The notes below the pieces were generated by a model. That model saw nothing but the letters and a program-made list of their open reading frames with translations, was not told the DNA's origin and made no database searches. From NCBI GenBank assembly GCA_018825665.1, contig JAHJEG010000059.1, forward strand, positions 1-64,000: DNA of 64,000 bases, read 5' to 3'. This DNA is from a bacterium (GTDB taxonomy: Bacteria; Campylobacterota; Campylobacteria; Campylobacterales; Sulfurimonadaceae). Positions 18,626 to 27,198 of the stretch are shown piece by piece (positions within the stretch are counted from its first letter, which is position 1; the number at the start of each line of letters is the position of its first letter). Position numbers and translations under genes: made by a program.

Positions 18626-19216
18626 ATGAACAAAGCACACCTTAAAAGCCAGCTGTCTGCACTATCCTTATCTATGTTTAGAAAGGATTTTTTTGGAATT
18701 TTTCACGGTTCCATTTCTGCTAAAACAGAGTCCAACCGCTTTATAATCAATACAAAAGAGGCAGTTTTTGATGCCATTGACAACAACAGTCTTATAGAAT
18801 TATATTTCAAGAAAGATTACCGATGGAATCAGGCGAGCATAGATGCAAAAATCCATTTCAATATTTACTCACAGATATCAGAAGCAAAGTTTATAAGTTT
18901 TAGTATGCCTCCCTTTACAACGGCATATTCCCTCGACCATAACCTCATAACACCCAAAGATTATTTTGGATACAAAGAGATAGGCTCTATTGAAATAGTA
19001 GATCCAAAACAGTTCGAGAACTGGTACGACAGAGCACAGAGTGAAATAACATATTACTTCCAATCACAAAAAACAAATATAATGGTCATACGCGGATACG
19101 GTGTATATGCCTTCAATAGAGATATCCATGAGATGGCAAAACAGCTTGCCATCCTGGAAAAAAGCTGCAGACTCCTAATGCTTGAGAGTTCAAATAAAAA
19201 TTTTAATTTCGACTAG
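18626..19216 (+). CDS. class II aldolase/adducin-like protein lacking zinc ligands
   Basis: 196 residues. The fold pattern FFGIFHGSISAKTESNRFIINTKEAVFD near the start and VIRGYGVYAFNRDIHEMAKQLAILEKSC near the end align with class II aldolases (N-x-S-x-R ... HG-x-V ... E-x-A-A). The zinc-binding His-x-His of active enzymes falls at a SFSM segment and the third His at RGYG, so the metal site looks lost and a catalytic role is doubtful. Convergent with bioA, overlapping it by 4 bases at the 3' end. Confidence 0.7.
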   Translation: MNKAHLKSQLSALSLSMFRKDFFGIFHGSISAKTESNRFIINTKEAVFDAIDNNSLIELYFKKDYRWNQASIDAKIHFNIYSQISEAKFISFSMPPFTTAYSLDHNLITPKDYFGYKEIGSIEIVDPKQFENWYDRAQSEITYYFQSQKTNIMVIRGYGVYAFNRDIHEMAKQLAILEKSCRLLMLESSNKNFNFD

Positions 19217-20511
19217 CAAAGAGACTTCACGGCATCATAAGCCGTATCCATCATACTATCAATCTCCTTATGGGTAATAATATACGGCGGCATAAAATAT
19301 ATTACATTTCCAAGCGGTCTGAGTAACACCCCGTGTTTTAAACCGTATTGGTACACCTTTAATCCTATCCGAAGTTCAGGGGCGTAGCCTTTTAAATCAA
19401 TTGCGCATATCATCCCTGTTTGTCGAATGGAGTCAACATTCTCAAGCTCCAAAAACTTTTGCAGTTTTTCACCCATATACTTTGCCGTTTGTTTGTTATT
19501 TTCAATAACATTGTCATTTTCAAATATATCAAGAGTCGCGTTGGCAGCGGCACATGCAAGTGCATTCCCCGTATAACTGTGCGAATGCAAAAACGCCTTG
19601 TGTTCATTGTAGTCACAATAAAACTTTGCATAGATATCATTCGTGGTCAAAACGACCGATAGCGGCAGATATCCGCCTGTCAAACCTTTGGAAAGAACTA
19701 TAAAGTCAGGTGTTATTTCAGCTTTGCTTGAGGCAAACAGCTCACCTGTCCTGCCAAACCCCACCATAACTTCATCGGAGATAAGATGTATGTCGTATTT
19801 GTCGCATATATCACGCACAAGCTTTAAAAAAACCGGGTGATACATACGCATAGAACCTGCACCCTGAACAAGCGGTTCCAGGATGATGGCACTGATCTCA
19901 TCACTTCTTTGTTTGCATAGCTCTTCAAATCCACATGCCGCTTCCTCCGCAGCTTCAACCGACATATCTTTTGGAACAGCTGTCTGAATAGAATGAATAA
20001 GAAGCGGCTCATACGTCTGTTTGTACAATTCAACATCGCCGACGCTCAAAGCACCTATCGTCTCTCCGTGATACGAGTTTGTCAGTGAAACAAAAACAGT
20101 TTTCTTTTTTCCGTCATTGAGATGTGCATGATAGCTCATTTTCAAAGCAACTTCTACGGCACTTGAACCGTTATCAGAATAAAAACATTTCTCAAGCCCC
20201 TTGGGAGTCAGTTTAACAAGTCTTTCGGAAAGTCTTACGACCTGCTCATGCGTAAATCCCGCAAGTATTACATGTTCTAATGTATCGAGCTGTTCTTTTA
20301 TCTTTTTGTTTATATAAGAATTTGTATGTCCGAAAATATTTACCCACCAGCTGCTTATCGCATCTATATAGGTATTTCCTTCAAAATCTTCCAGATAAAC
20401 GCCATGCGCTTTTTTTATAGGAATAAGCGGTAATTGCTCATGATCTTTCATCTGCGTACATGGATGCCACAAAACATCCAAATCTCTATTTTTTAACTCT
20501 AAGTTTGTCAT
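19213..20511 (-). CDS. bioA: adenosylmethionine-8-amino-7-oxononanoate aminotransferase
   Basis: A PLP aminotransferase of the biotin pathway converting KAPA to DAPA with S-adenosylmethionine as amino donor. 432 residues. The N-terminal WHPCTQMKDHE, the SSWWVNIFGH segment, the conserved Asp in LISDEVMVGFGRTG and the PLP lysine in VLSKGLTGGYLPLS are diagnostic. Monocistronic and divergent from ppiD. Confidence 0.96.
   Translation of the reverse strand: MTNLELKNRDLDVLWHPCTQMKDHEQLPLIPIKKAHGVYLEDFEGNTYIDAISSWWVNIFGHTNSYINKKIKEQLDTLEHVILAGFTHEQVVRLSERLVKLTPKGLEKCFYSDNGSSAVEVALKMSYHAHLNDGKKKTVFVSLTNSYHGETIGALSVGDVELYKQTYEPLLIHSIQTAVPKDMSVEAAEEAACGFEELCKQRSDEISAIILEPLVQGAGSMRMYHPVFLKLVRDICDKYDIHLISDEVMVGFGRTGELFASSKAEITPDFIVLSKGLTGGYLPLSVVLTTNDIYAKFYCDYNEHKAFLHSHSYTGNALACAAANATLDIFENDNVIENNKQTAKYMGEKLQKFLELENVDSIRQTGMICAIDLKGYAPELRIGLKVYQYGLKHGVLLRPLGNVIYFMPPYIITHKEIDSMMDTAYDAVKSLC
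19929..19940 (+). repeat. TTCCACATGCCR motif, copy 9 (ATCC variant)
   Basis: ATCCACATGCCG inside bioA; the coding strand reads it as Ala-Cys-Gly. Confidence 0.8.
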
Positions 20512-20640
20512 AAAATCTGCCTAAAAAAGTATATATACGCAATCATAACAACAAACTGCCAAAAGAGAGTTAATATTTATATAGCTTTAATGCGAATTTA
20601 CCTAAAATTACAAAAATATCACACTTAAGGTTTTTTATAA

Positions 20641-22107
20641 ATGATTACATGGATGCAAAGACATAAAAAATATTTAATCGTCACTATCTGGATTTCTACG
20701 ATTGCTTTTATCGGTGCCGGTTTCGTTGGCTGGGGTCAGTACAGTTATGGGGACAAGGCGGGTTCGGTTGCAAAGGTGGGAGAGGTTGAGATTTCAATGG
20801 GTGAGCTTCAAAAAAGCTATTCCCGTCTTTACAACCAGTACAACCAGGTTTTTCAAGGAAACTTTGATGAAGAAAAGGCAAAGAGCTTCGGTCTTCAAAA
20901 ACAAGCCTTACAGCAGTTGATAGATCAATCTCTCCTGTTAAATCTTGCATACTCATACGACTTGCAGATCAGTGACGATGAACTTTTGGCAGAGATTAAA
21001 ACTCAGGATTATTTTTTCAAAGACGGAGTTTTTGACAAAGAGATTTACAAACAAGTCTTATCCAGAAACAATCTCAATATGAAAGAGTATGAATCAGATG
21101 TCAAAAAACAACTTTTGATTCAAAAGACTATCGCTCTTTTACCTGTTGAAACAAATAAAAATGAATCTGAAATAATCAATACTATCATGAGCATCGCAGA
21201 TAAAATAAACTACAAGATTTTAAGCGATGCACAGATCAACATCGATACTTCGGACAAATATCTAAAACCATATTGGGAAACCAAGCAACAAAACTTTATG
21301 ACTGAAGTGAGTTATGATGTGAACTATATTCAGCAAGACACTCTTGAATTAGCATTTGATGATGCACAAATCACTAAATACTATAATGAGAATAAAACGC
21401 ATTTTAAAGATACTGAAGGAAAAATCCTTTTGCAAGAAGATGCTAAAGAAGACATACTCAAAGAACTCAATGAAAAAGCCACAAAAGACACTGCCCTCAG
21501 AACATACATTGCGTATAAAAAAGGCAGTCTTCCAGAAGATGTAAAGATACAGAGTATTACAATTTCTGCTTCAAACAATCCGTATAACAGCGAGGTTTTA
21601 GAGAGTATTTCAAAGATATCTTCTGCATCACCGTTATTAAAACCTGTTTTGGTCAACGGAACGTATTTCACATTTGAACTTGTCAAAACGCATCCATCTA
21701 AGACAAAATCCTATGAAGAGGCAAAAGTTGCCGTTCTGCCTTTGTATATAGCGGAGCAAAAAAGATCCAAACTTCTTGAGCTTGCAAAAAACTCATTAGC
21801 TACATTTAATGGAAAAAATACCGATTTTATAACAAGTCAAGATGCAAACAAGCTAACCGACCTTGAATCTGATGAGGCAAACGAGTTTTTGATGAAGCTT
21901 TTTAGCCAGCAGCAAAAAAGAGGCTATATAGAACTCGAAAGCGGAAAGATTGCTCTTTACAACATTTTGGAACAAAAATTGCTCGAAAACACAAACAGCA
22001 ATCAGGATACTTCAATTGTAAAATTGAAAAGTGCTATGTTCAATGAAGGTTTGATCAAAAGCCTTCAAAACAGGTACGCTACAGAGATATTTATCGAAGG
22101 ACTCTAA
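20641..22107 (+). CDS. ppiD: SurA/PpiD-like periplasmic chaperone
   Basis: A 488-residue protein anchored by one N-terminal membrane helix (about 11-29) with the rest in the periplasm. The segment just after the anchor (VAKVGEVEISMGELQKSYSRLYNQY, a SurA-N-like chaperone domain) is typical of PpiD. A parvulin domain is expected around 240-370 but its active-site residues are not clear, so peptidyl-prolyl isomerase activity may be absent. The ppiD-like gene before ftsA-ftsZ is conserved in Campylobacter and Helicobacter. It ends 1 base before ftsA. Confidence 0.85.
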   Translation: MITWMQRHKKYLIVTIWISTIAFIGAGFVGWGQYSYGDKAGSVAKVGEVEISMGELQKSYSRLYNQYNQVFQGNFDEEKAKSFGLQKQALQQLIDQSLLLNLAYSYDLQISDDELLAEIKTQDYFFKDGVFDKEIYKQVLSRNNLNMKEYESDVKKQLLIQKTIALLPVETNKNESEIINTIMSIADKINYKILSDAQINIDTSDKYLKPYWETKQQNFMTEVSYDVNYIQQDTLELAFDDAQITKYYNENKTHFKDTEGKILLQEDAKEDILKELNEKATKDTALRTYIAYKKGSLPEDVKIQSITISASNNPYNSEVLESISKISSASPLLKPVLVNGTYFTFELVKTHPSKTKSYEEAKVAVLPLYIAEQKRSKLLELAKNSLATFNGKNTDFITSQDANKLTDLESDEANEFLMKLFSQQQKRGYIELESGKIALYNILEQKLLENTNSNQDTSIVKLKSAMFNEGLIKSLQNRYATEIFIEGL

Positions 22108-22108
22108 A

Positions 22109-23461
22109 TTGAGTAAAACTATTTTAGCTATAGATATTGGTTCGACAAAGATATGTGCAATAATAGCTCAGATAAATGATGATAACTCCATACAGGTGAT
22201 TGGCGCCGGAACAACAAAAGCGCAGGGACTAAAAAAAGGCAGCATAACAAATATAGAATTGGCGTCCAAGTCTATAAAACTTGCTGTCTCTGATGCAAAA
22301 AGGGTTGCAGGGAGTGATATAAAAAATGCCGTTGTTTCTATTTCAGGCGCATACACAAAAAGTCTCAACTCAAACGGAATTGTAAATATTCCCAATAAAG
22401 AGATTACCTTTAAAGAAATAGAAAGAGTTATGCACACCTCTTTGTATAATGCAAATATCCCAAATGAATATGAAGTTTTACATGCTCTTCCATTTAATTT
22501 TAAAGTTGATGACCAAGATTTTATAGAAGACCCGCTTGGGATGAATGCTTCCAGACTCGAAGTAGAAACACATATCATTACGACTCAAAAATCAAACCTC
22601 AATAATCTCAAACGTGCTGTCCGCGGTGCAGGTGTCGAAGTTGAAAATGTGGTACTGAGCGGTTATGCTTCTGCTATCGCAACGCTGAATGCAGATGAAA
22701 AAGAACTTGGTGTAGCCGTTATAGATATGGGTGGAAATACAAGCAACATCATTATTCATTCCGGCAATTCCATAAGATACAATGATTTTCTCGGTGTCGG
22801 TTCAAACCATGTGACAAGCGACTTGTCAATGGCTTTGCATACTCCGCTCAATATTGCCGACAGCGTCAAACTCAGTTACGGTTCACTTTTGACACCTAGT
22901 AACGATTTGATAGAATTACCGATTATAGGCGATGAGAATACAACCCATGAAGTTTCATTGGAAGTTGTGCATAATGTTATCTTTGCAAGAGTAGAAGAGA
23001 CGCTGATGATTTTGGCTCAGTTTATACAAAACAGCGGACTTAAGGACCAGATAGGTGCAGGAGTTGTACTTACAGGAGGTTTTTCCAAGATGGAGGGTAT
23101 CAGAGACCTGGCAGTTGCCACCTTTGGTTCGATCCCTGTTCGCCTGGCTCGTCCACGTGAGATGGACGGTTTGTTTGACAATCTTCGCTCTCCCGAATTT
23201 TCGACTGCTGTAGGTTTGGTGATGTACAGTGCGTCTGCATTTACTCCGTATGAAATAGATGTAAATAAAAGAGTAAGACACATTAACGAATCCCCTGCTT
23301 CACAAAGCACTGTTGATTTTAAAAGTGACCCTCAGACGCTGGCTGTTCCCCTGGATGAATCAAAAGAAAAAATGATCTCCCTGCCTCCTAAAAAAGACAA
23401 GAAGAGTGATGAAGCCGGAACTTTTAGTAAATTTTGGAACTGGGCAACCCAGTTATTTTAA
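22109..23461 (+). CDS. ftsA: cell division protein FtsA
   Basis: Actin-like ATPase that tethers FtsZ filaments to the membrane. 450 residues starting from a TTG one base after ppiD. The phosphate-1 motif AIDIGSTKICAII (about 6-18), the phosphate-2 VIDMGGNTSNI and the adenosine motif VVLTGGFSKMEGI are intact. The very C-terminus (FSKFWNWATQLF) is the expected amphipathic membrane-targeting helix, after a variable charged linker. Confidence 0.96.
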   Translation: MSKTILAIDIGSTKICAIIAQINDDNSIQVIGAGTTKAQGLKKGSITNIELASKSIKLAVSDAKRVAGSDIKNAVVSISGAYTKSLNSNGIVNIPNKEITFKEIERVMHTSLYNANIPNEYEVLHALPFNFKVDDQDFIEDPLGMNASRLEVETHIITTQKSNLNNLKRAVRGAGVEVENVVLSGYASAIATLNADEKELGVAVIDMGGNTSNIIIHSGNSIRYNDFLGVGSNHVTSDLSMALHTPLNIADSVKLSYGSLLTPSNDLIELPIIGDENTTHEVSLEVVHNVIFARVEETLMILAQFIQNSGLKDQIGAGVVLTGGFSKMEGIRDLAVATFGSIPVRLARPREMDGLFDNLRSPEFSTAVGLVMYSASAFTPYEIDVNKRVRHINESPASQSTVDFKSDPQTLAVPLDESKEKMISLPPKKDKKSDEAGTFSKFWNWATQLF

Positions 23462-23473
23462 AGGAGTGAGATT

Positions 23474-24586
23474 ATGGAACCATTTTTAGTAGAAGAAGCG
23501 AAGAGCGTTAACGGAGCCAGGATTATAGCTGTTGGCGTTGGCGGCGGCGGTGGTAATATGATAGGACACATGATAAACGAGGGTGTTACAGGTATTGAGA
23601 TGATGCTTATCAATACGGATGCCCAGGTTTTAAGTGAATCAAGTTCAGCTTCTAAGATTCAAATAGGCACTAAACTTACCAAGGGTCTTGGTGCAGGTAT
23701 GAAACCATCTATCGGTAAAGATTCTGCTCTGGAAAACTATGATGAAATCAGAAATGCACTTGAGGGTGCAGATATAGTGTTTATATCAGCAGGACTCGGC
23801 GGCGGTACCGGAACAGGAGCTGCTCCTGTTGTTGCACAAATAGCAAAAGAAGTTGGAGCATTGACTATATCGATAGTTACAAAACCTTTTATGTTTGAGG
23901 GGCGAAAACGTCTTAAACTTGCCGAAGCAGGACTTGAAGAACTTAAAAAAGAAAGTGATTCTATCGTAGTTATCCCAAATGACAAACTCTTGTCCATTAT
24001 TGACAGAAAGCTTGGACTCAAAGAGAGCTTTAAGATAGTAGACTCTGTTCTGGCTCAGGCTGTCAGCGGAACTTCTGGAGTTATCCTTTCAAGTGGAGAC
24101 AATGATATCAATCTTGACTTTGCCGACCTACAAACCGTAATGAGTCATAAAGGGATGGCGCTTATGGGCGTCGGTGAGCACGAAGGTGAAAATGCGGCTT
24201 ATGAAGCTATTAAGTCAGCTATTGAGTCGCCACTTCTTGACAATATGTCTATCAACGGAGCTATGGGTGTCTTGGTGCACTTTAAGATGCATCCTGATTT
24301 TCCTATGATGGAACTGGCTGAGGCTATGGATGTTGTGCATGACAGTGCACATGAAGAAGCAGAGGTTATCTGGGGAACATCTACAGATGCAACTATTCCT
24401 GAAAACTATATCAAAATCACTATAGTAGCCACAGGTTTTGAAAAGGATTTCACAAACAATGAAGACTTTGTAAGTGAAAATCCTGCTCCTCCAAAAGCGA
24501 AAGTTCGTCCAAGACTCGTAGTCGGCGGTGATTTTGACAGCGATTATCTTGATATACCCGCTTATATGAGACAACAACAAGACTAA
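23474..24586 (+). CDS. ftsZ: cell division protein FtsZ
   Basis: Tubulin-like GTPase of the Z ring. 370 residues; GTP-binding GVGGGGGNMI near the N-terminus, the tubulin signature GLGGGTGTGAAP at about 106-117, and the catalytic T7 region DNDINLDFADLQ. It ends in a short acidic peptide (SDYLDIPAYMRQQQD) containing the LDIPAYMR-type FtsA-binding motif. RBS AAGGAG; 12 bases after ftsA. Confidence 0.98.
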   Translation: MEPFLVEEAKSVNGARIIAVGVGGGGGNMIGHMINEGVTGIEMMLINTDAQVLSESSSASKIQIGTKLTKGLGAGMKPSIGKDSALENYDEIRNALEGADIVFISAGLGGGTGTGAAPVVAQIAKEVGALTISIVTKPFMFEGRKRLKLAEAGLEELKKESDSIVVIPNDKLLSIIDRKLGLKESFKIVDSVLAQAVSGTSGVILSSGDNDINLDFADLQTVMSHKGMALMGVGEHEGENAAYEAIKSAIESPLLDNMSINGAMGVLVHFKMHPDFPMMELAEAMDVVHDSAHEEAEVIWGTSTDATIPENYIKITIVATGFEKDFTNNEDFVSENPAPPKAKVRPRLVVGGDFDSDYLDIPAYMRQQQD

Positions 24587-24594
24587 GAAAACAA

Positions 24595-24885
24595 TTGCAC
24601 TCCTTCGAAAAAATCATGAAGTCCAAATCACTCCTTGGACTTCGTGAAAAATCAACTCTCAAAGAAATCAAGCTAAAGTATAAAAATCTTATGAAAAAAT
24701 GGCATCCCGACAAACATAAAGATAATGTCGAAAAAGCCACAAAGATGAGTATGCAAATCAATGAAGCATATGAGATAATTCTAGACTACTGCAACAACTA
24801 CGAATACAGCTTTGATGAAGAAAACATAAAAAAAACATCTTATTCACCGGCCGAATGGTGGCATGATAAATTTGGAAACCGTTAG
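24595..24885 (+). CDS. small J-domain protein
   Basis: A stand-alone J domain of 89-96 residues: SLLGLREKSTLKEIKLKYKNLM, HPD in KKWHPDKHKD, then a short Tyr/Glu-rich tail. It has no zinc or substrate domain, so it probably recruits DnaK to a particular client. Start uncertain: a TTG at 24595 (weak ribosome site) or the ATG at 24616. Lying 8 bases after ftsZ it is likely co-transcribed with the division genes. Confidence 0.75.
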   Translation: MHSFEKIMKSKSLLGLREKSTLKEIKLKYKNLMKKWHPDKHKDNVEKATKMSMQINEAYEIILDYCNNYEYSFDEENIKKTSYSPAEWWHDKFGNR

Positions 24886-24889
24886 TTTA

Positions 24890-24931
24890 TTGATTTTTAT
24901 CAAATTTTTACTTTAAAGCGTTTTGTATAAT
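24890..24931 (+). promoter_or_regulatory. FNR-type box and -10 box of the nos leader unit
   Basis: TTGATTTTTATCAA (24890-24903) is a perfect TTGAT-N4-ATCAA palindrome. A consensus TATAAT follows at 24926-24931. The palindrome centre lies 34.5 bases from the last base of the -10, i.e. about -41.5 from the start of transcription, the class II position at which Crp/Fnr proteins activate. Confidence 0.82.
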
Positions 24932-24963
24932 CTATCTCCATCCATTCCAAGGGAGAGCTTTAC

Positions 24964-25410
24964 ATGAAAAACCTGTTTTTATTCTTTAGTATATTGCTAT
25001 TATTCAATGGTCCTGTAAATGCAGACGATGTAAGAGCAAGGGTTGATACATTTCCAGAAAAAGAGATGCTGTCCCAAAATAGCGAGATAGTAAAGCTTGT
25101 AGTCGCAGAAATATCAAAAGACCTTCCTCTTTCAATAGACAACTATACGACGTTTACACACATTAGCGCCGACAAATTAACCTTGCTCTACACATTTGAA
25201 ATAAACACCGGTGCTAAAGATGATGCAACAGTAAAAAAAGAAGACAGAACCAGAATGAAAAAGGCAGTTTTTGCCGGTGTCTGCCAATCTTCAAGAAAGT
25301 TTTTAGAAGCGGGAATAAACACCTCATACATCTATATAAATGCAAACACCAAGGCGCATCTGTTTGAGTTTAATATTACGCAAAAAGATTGTGCAGAATC
25401 AGTAAATTAG
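24964..25410 (+). CDS. exported protein of unknown function
   Basis: 148 residues with a signal peptide (about 1-20, cleaved before DDVRA). The mature protein has a pattern seen in many uncharacterised periplasmic proteins: a helical start, ISADKLTLLYTFEINT, a Cys in AGVCQSSRKFLEAG, YIYINANTKAHLFEF and a second Cys in TQKDCAES, presumably paired as a disulfide. No enzyme motif is seen. It is the first gene after an FNR-type promoter, followed at 9 bases by the Crp/Fnr regulator, which points to a role in anaerobic respiration. Confidence 0.65.
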   Translation: MKNLFLFFSILLLFNGPVNADDVRARVDTFPEKEMLSQNSEIVKLVVAEISKDLPLSIDNYTTFTHISADKLTLLYTFEINTGAKDDATVKKEDRTRMKKAVFAGVCQSSRKFLEAGINTSYIYINANTKAHLFEFNITQKDCAESVN

Positions 25411-25419
25411 GTACTTCCT

Positions 25420-26079
25420 TTGTCTACTAAAAATATTATAGAATCCCTGGATTTTTTTTCAAGTTTAAATTCACAACAGGTAGAAGCCTTAGCCAATATC
25501 TCTTATGTGAATTTTTATAATAAAGGCTACGTATTGCATTATGAAAAACAAGAGAGCAATCAACTTCTTTTTCTCGTAGACGGTCTGGCAAAAGCATATA
25601 AAATTGATAAACATGATAATGAAATTTTTTTATATTATATTTACAGCAATACTCTTTTATCTGAAATCTCCAATGTAAACAGCAATGTTTTATTTTCATT
25701 TTCAAATATAGAGCTGGTTGAAGAGTCAAGGATATTGTGTATTAACTATACTCAATTCAGAGATGTTTTTTTAAGTAACAACCTTTTAAATTTGGAATTT
25801 ACAAATGAGATTGTATCAAGGTCACAGCAGCTTCAGGCATTGGTAAACAGAGAGTTTATCTTTGATTCCGTAGCAAAAGTGGCAATGATGCTGTACTCTG
25901 ATTTAGAAATGTTCAACAAGCTCAAAAGACATGACATATCACTTATACTGCATATTCAGCCGGCAACACTCTCCAGAGTTTTGAACAGACTCAAACGAAA
26001 TAATATTATTGACATCATCCATGGAAGGATAGACGTATTGGATCTTTTTGCTTTAAAAGCAGTCTATGAGGAAAATTAA
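25420..26079 (+). CDS. Crp/Fnr family transcription regulator
   Basis: 219 residues with a cyclic-nucleotide-binding-like domain (about 10-120), a dimer helix and a C-terminal helix-turn-helix (DISLILHIQPATLSRVLNRLK, about 173-193). There is one Cys in the whole protein, so it cannot hold an FNR-type [4Fe-4S] cluster. Nss-type regulators of this family control nitrate, NO and N2O respiration in Wolinella. The recognition helix has Ala where FNR has its base-contacting Glu (ETISR versus ATLSR), so it may not read the TTGAT half-site in the FNR manner. It starts at a TTG and abuts the next gene. Confidence 0.85.
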   Translation: MSTKNIIESLDFFSSLNSQQVEALANISYVNFYNKGYVLHYEKQESNQLLFLVDGLAKAYKIDKHDNEIFLYYIYSNTLLSEISNVNSNVLFSFSNIELVEESRILCINYTQFRDVFLSNNLLNLEFTNEIVSRSQQLQALVNREFIFDSVAKVAMMLYSDLEMFNKLKRHDISLILHIQPATLSRVLNRLKRNNIIDIIHGRIDVLDLFALKAVYEEN

Positions 26080-27063
26080 ATGTTCAAAATAAAAATAGCA
26101 GGTATATTGATTTTTTCTTTATCTGTCGTATTATCCGCATTATCTCTTTATATAAACCATGTCAATATAGCAAATGCCAATATGCTCAGCAGCCTTAATG
26201 CAAAAAAAGAACTTTCACAGGAAGTTTCCAAAAATATATTCTACATCTATAAAAACAAGCATGCATCTACAAAACAGCTTGAATATTCGATTGAACAGTT
26301 CATAGCAAATATCAATAAGCAGGAAAAAGAATTTAAAGAATTTGCAAAAACAGATTCCAGTCTCATCAAAACTCAAAATGATACAATGATAAATCTCTGG
26401 AATGAATTTTCTCATCATGTACAAAAATTCACAGACCAGAACAAAGTCAATACGGCTTACACCAATATAATTTTGGAACAAACGATAAAAGACGTATACA
26501 ACACCAATCTACAACTGGTCATGGAAATTGAAAAATCGATTAGTATGTATCAGGCATATTTTTTCAATTCGCTCGAAACATATAAAACTGTACAGATTAT
26601 TCTTTTTCTGCTTCTCGTTTTACTTCTTATCTATCTTTTTTTACAAATGAAAGATCTCATGATATTTATACAAAAGTTTTTGGATGCCTCAAAAAAGCTT
26701 ATTGCAAACGCAACAATCAAAGAGCTAAAACCTGTAAAGCTGAACAATACAAACAAGGAAATAGTAGAAGCGGGTAATAATTTTAACTTTTTTATAAATA
26801 AGATCAATGACTCTGTCAGACATTCGAGTCATTCGCTGAATCTTGCCACGCACTCTTTAGAATCCGTGGAAAAGAACATTGAAGATTTTATTGATCTTCT
26901 ATACATCGCTCAAGAGAATAAGCAAAGAGACAAAGATTTAACCAAAAAAGAGGATGCTGTTATCCAATCACTCGAGGAAGTATCTATATCCATTCAGAGG
27001 TTGAAAGAGTTAAAACAAGATTTGGACAATCTTACTTCAAGCATTACTATAAAGAAATCTTAA
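26080..27063 (+). CDS. two-helix membrane protein with coiled coils, sensor-like
   Basis: 327 residues. A membrane helix at about 5-26, a helical periplasmic region of about 135 residues, a second helix at about 167-188 and a cytoplasmic half of coiled coil. The topology is that of the input half of a chemoreceptor or sensor kinase (four-helix-bundle ligand domain), but there is no kinase, GGDEF or methyl-accepting domain. Start abuts the stop of the Crp/Fnr regulator gene, so the two may work together. Function unknown. Confidence 0.65.
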   Translation: MFKIKIAGILIFSLSVVLSALSLYINHVNIANANMLSSLNAKKELSQEVSKNIFYIYKNKHASTKQLEYSIEQFIANINKQEKEFKEFAKTDSSLIKTQNDTMINLWNEFSHHVQKFTDQNKVNTAYTNIILEQTIKDVYNTNLQLVMEIEKSISMYQAYFFNSLETYKTVQIILFLLLVLLLIYLFLQMKDLMIFIQKFLDASKKLIANATIKELKPVKLNNTNKEIVEAGNNFNFFINKINDSVRHSSHSLNLATHSLESVEKNIEDFIDLLYIAQENKQRDKDLTKKEDAVIQSLEEVSISIQRLKELKQDLDNLTSSITIKKS

Positions 27064-27085
27064 AAAATAACATTAATCCCTTATT

Positions 27086-27127
27086 TTGACCTGAGTCAAA
27101 TTATCACATATTGAACTGTACTATCAT
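27086..27127 (+). promoter_or_regulatory. FNR-type box and -10 box of nosZ
   Basis: TTGACCTGAGTCAA (27086-27099) is a perfect palindrome with TTGAC half-sites. TATCAT (27122-27127) serves as -10. The centre-to-(-10) distance is again 34.5 bases, the same as in the promoters at 24890 and 29878. Confidence 0.78.
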
Positions 27128-27198
27128 TGCGTATCAATCAAGTATTTCTAAGGTATTTTTTCATGCCTTATGCTTGAAAGAATATTAAGGAGAAGAAA

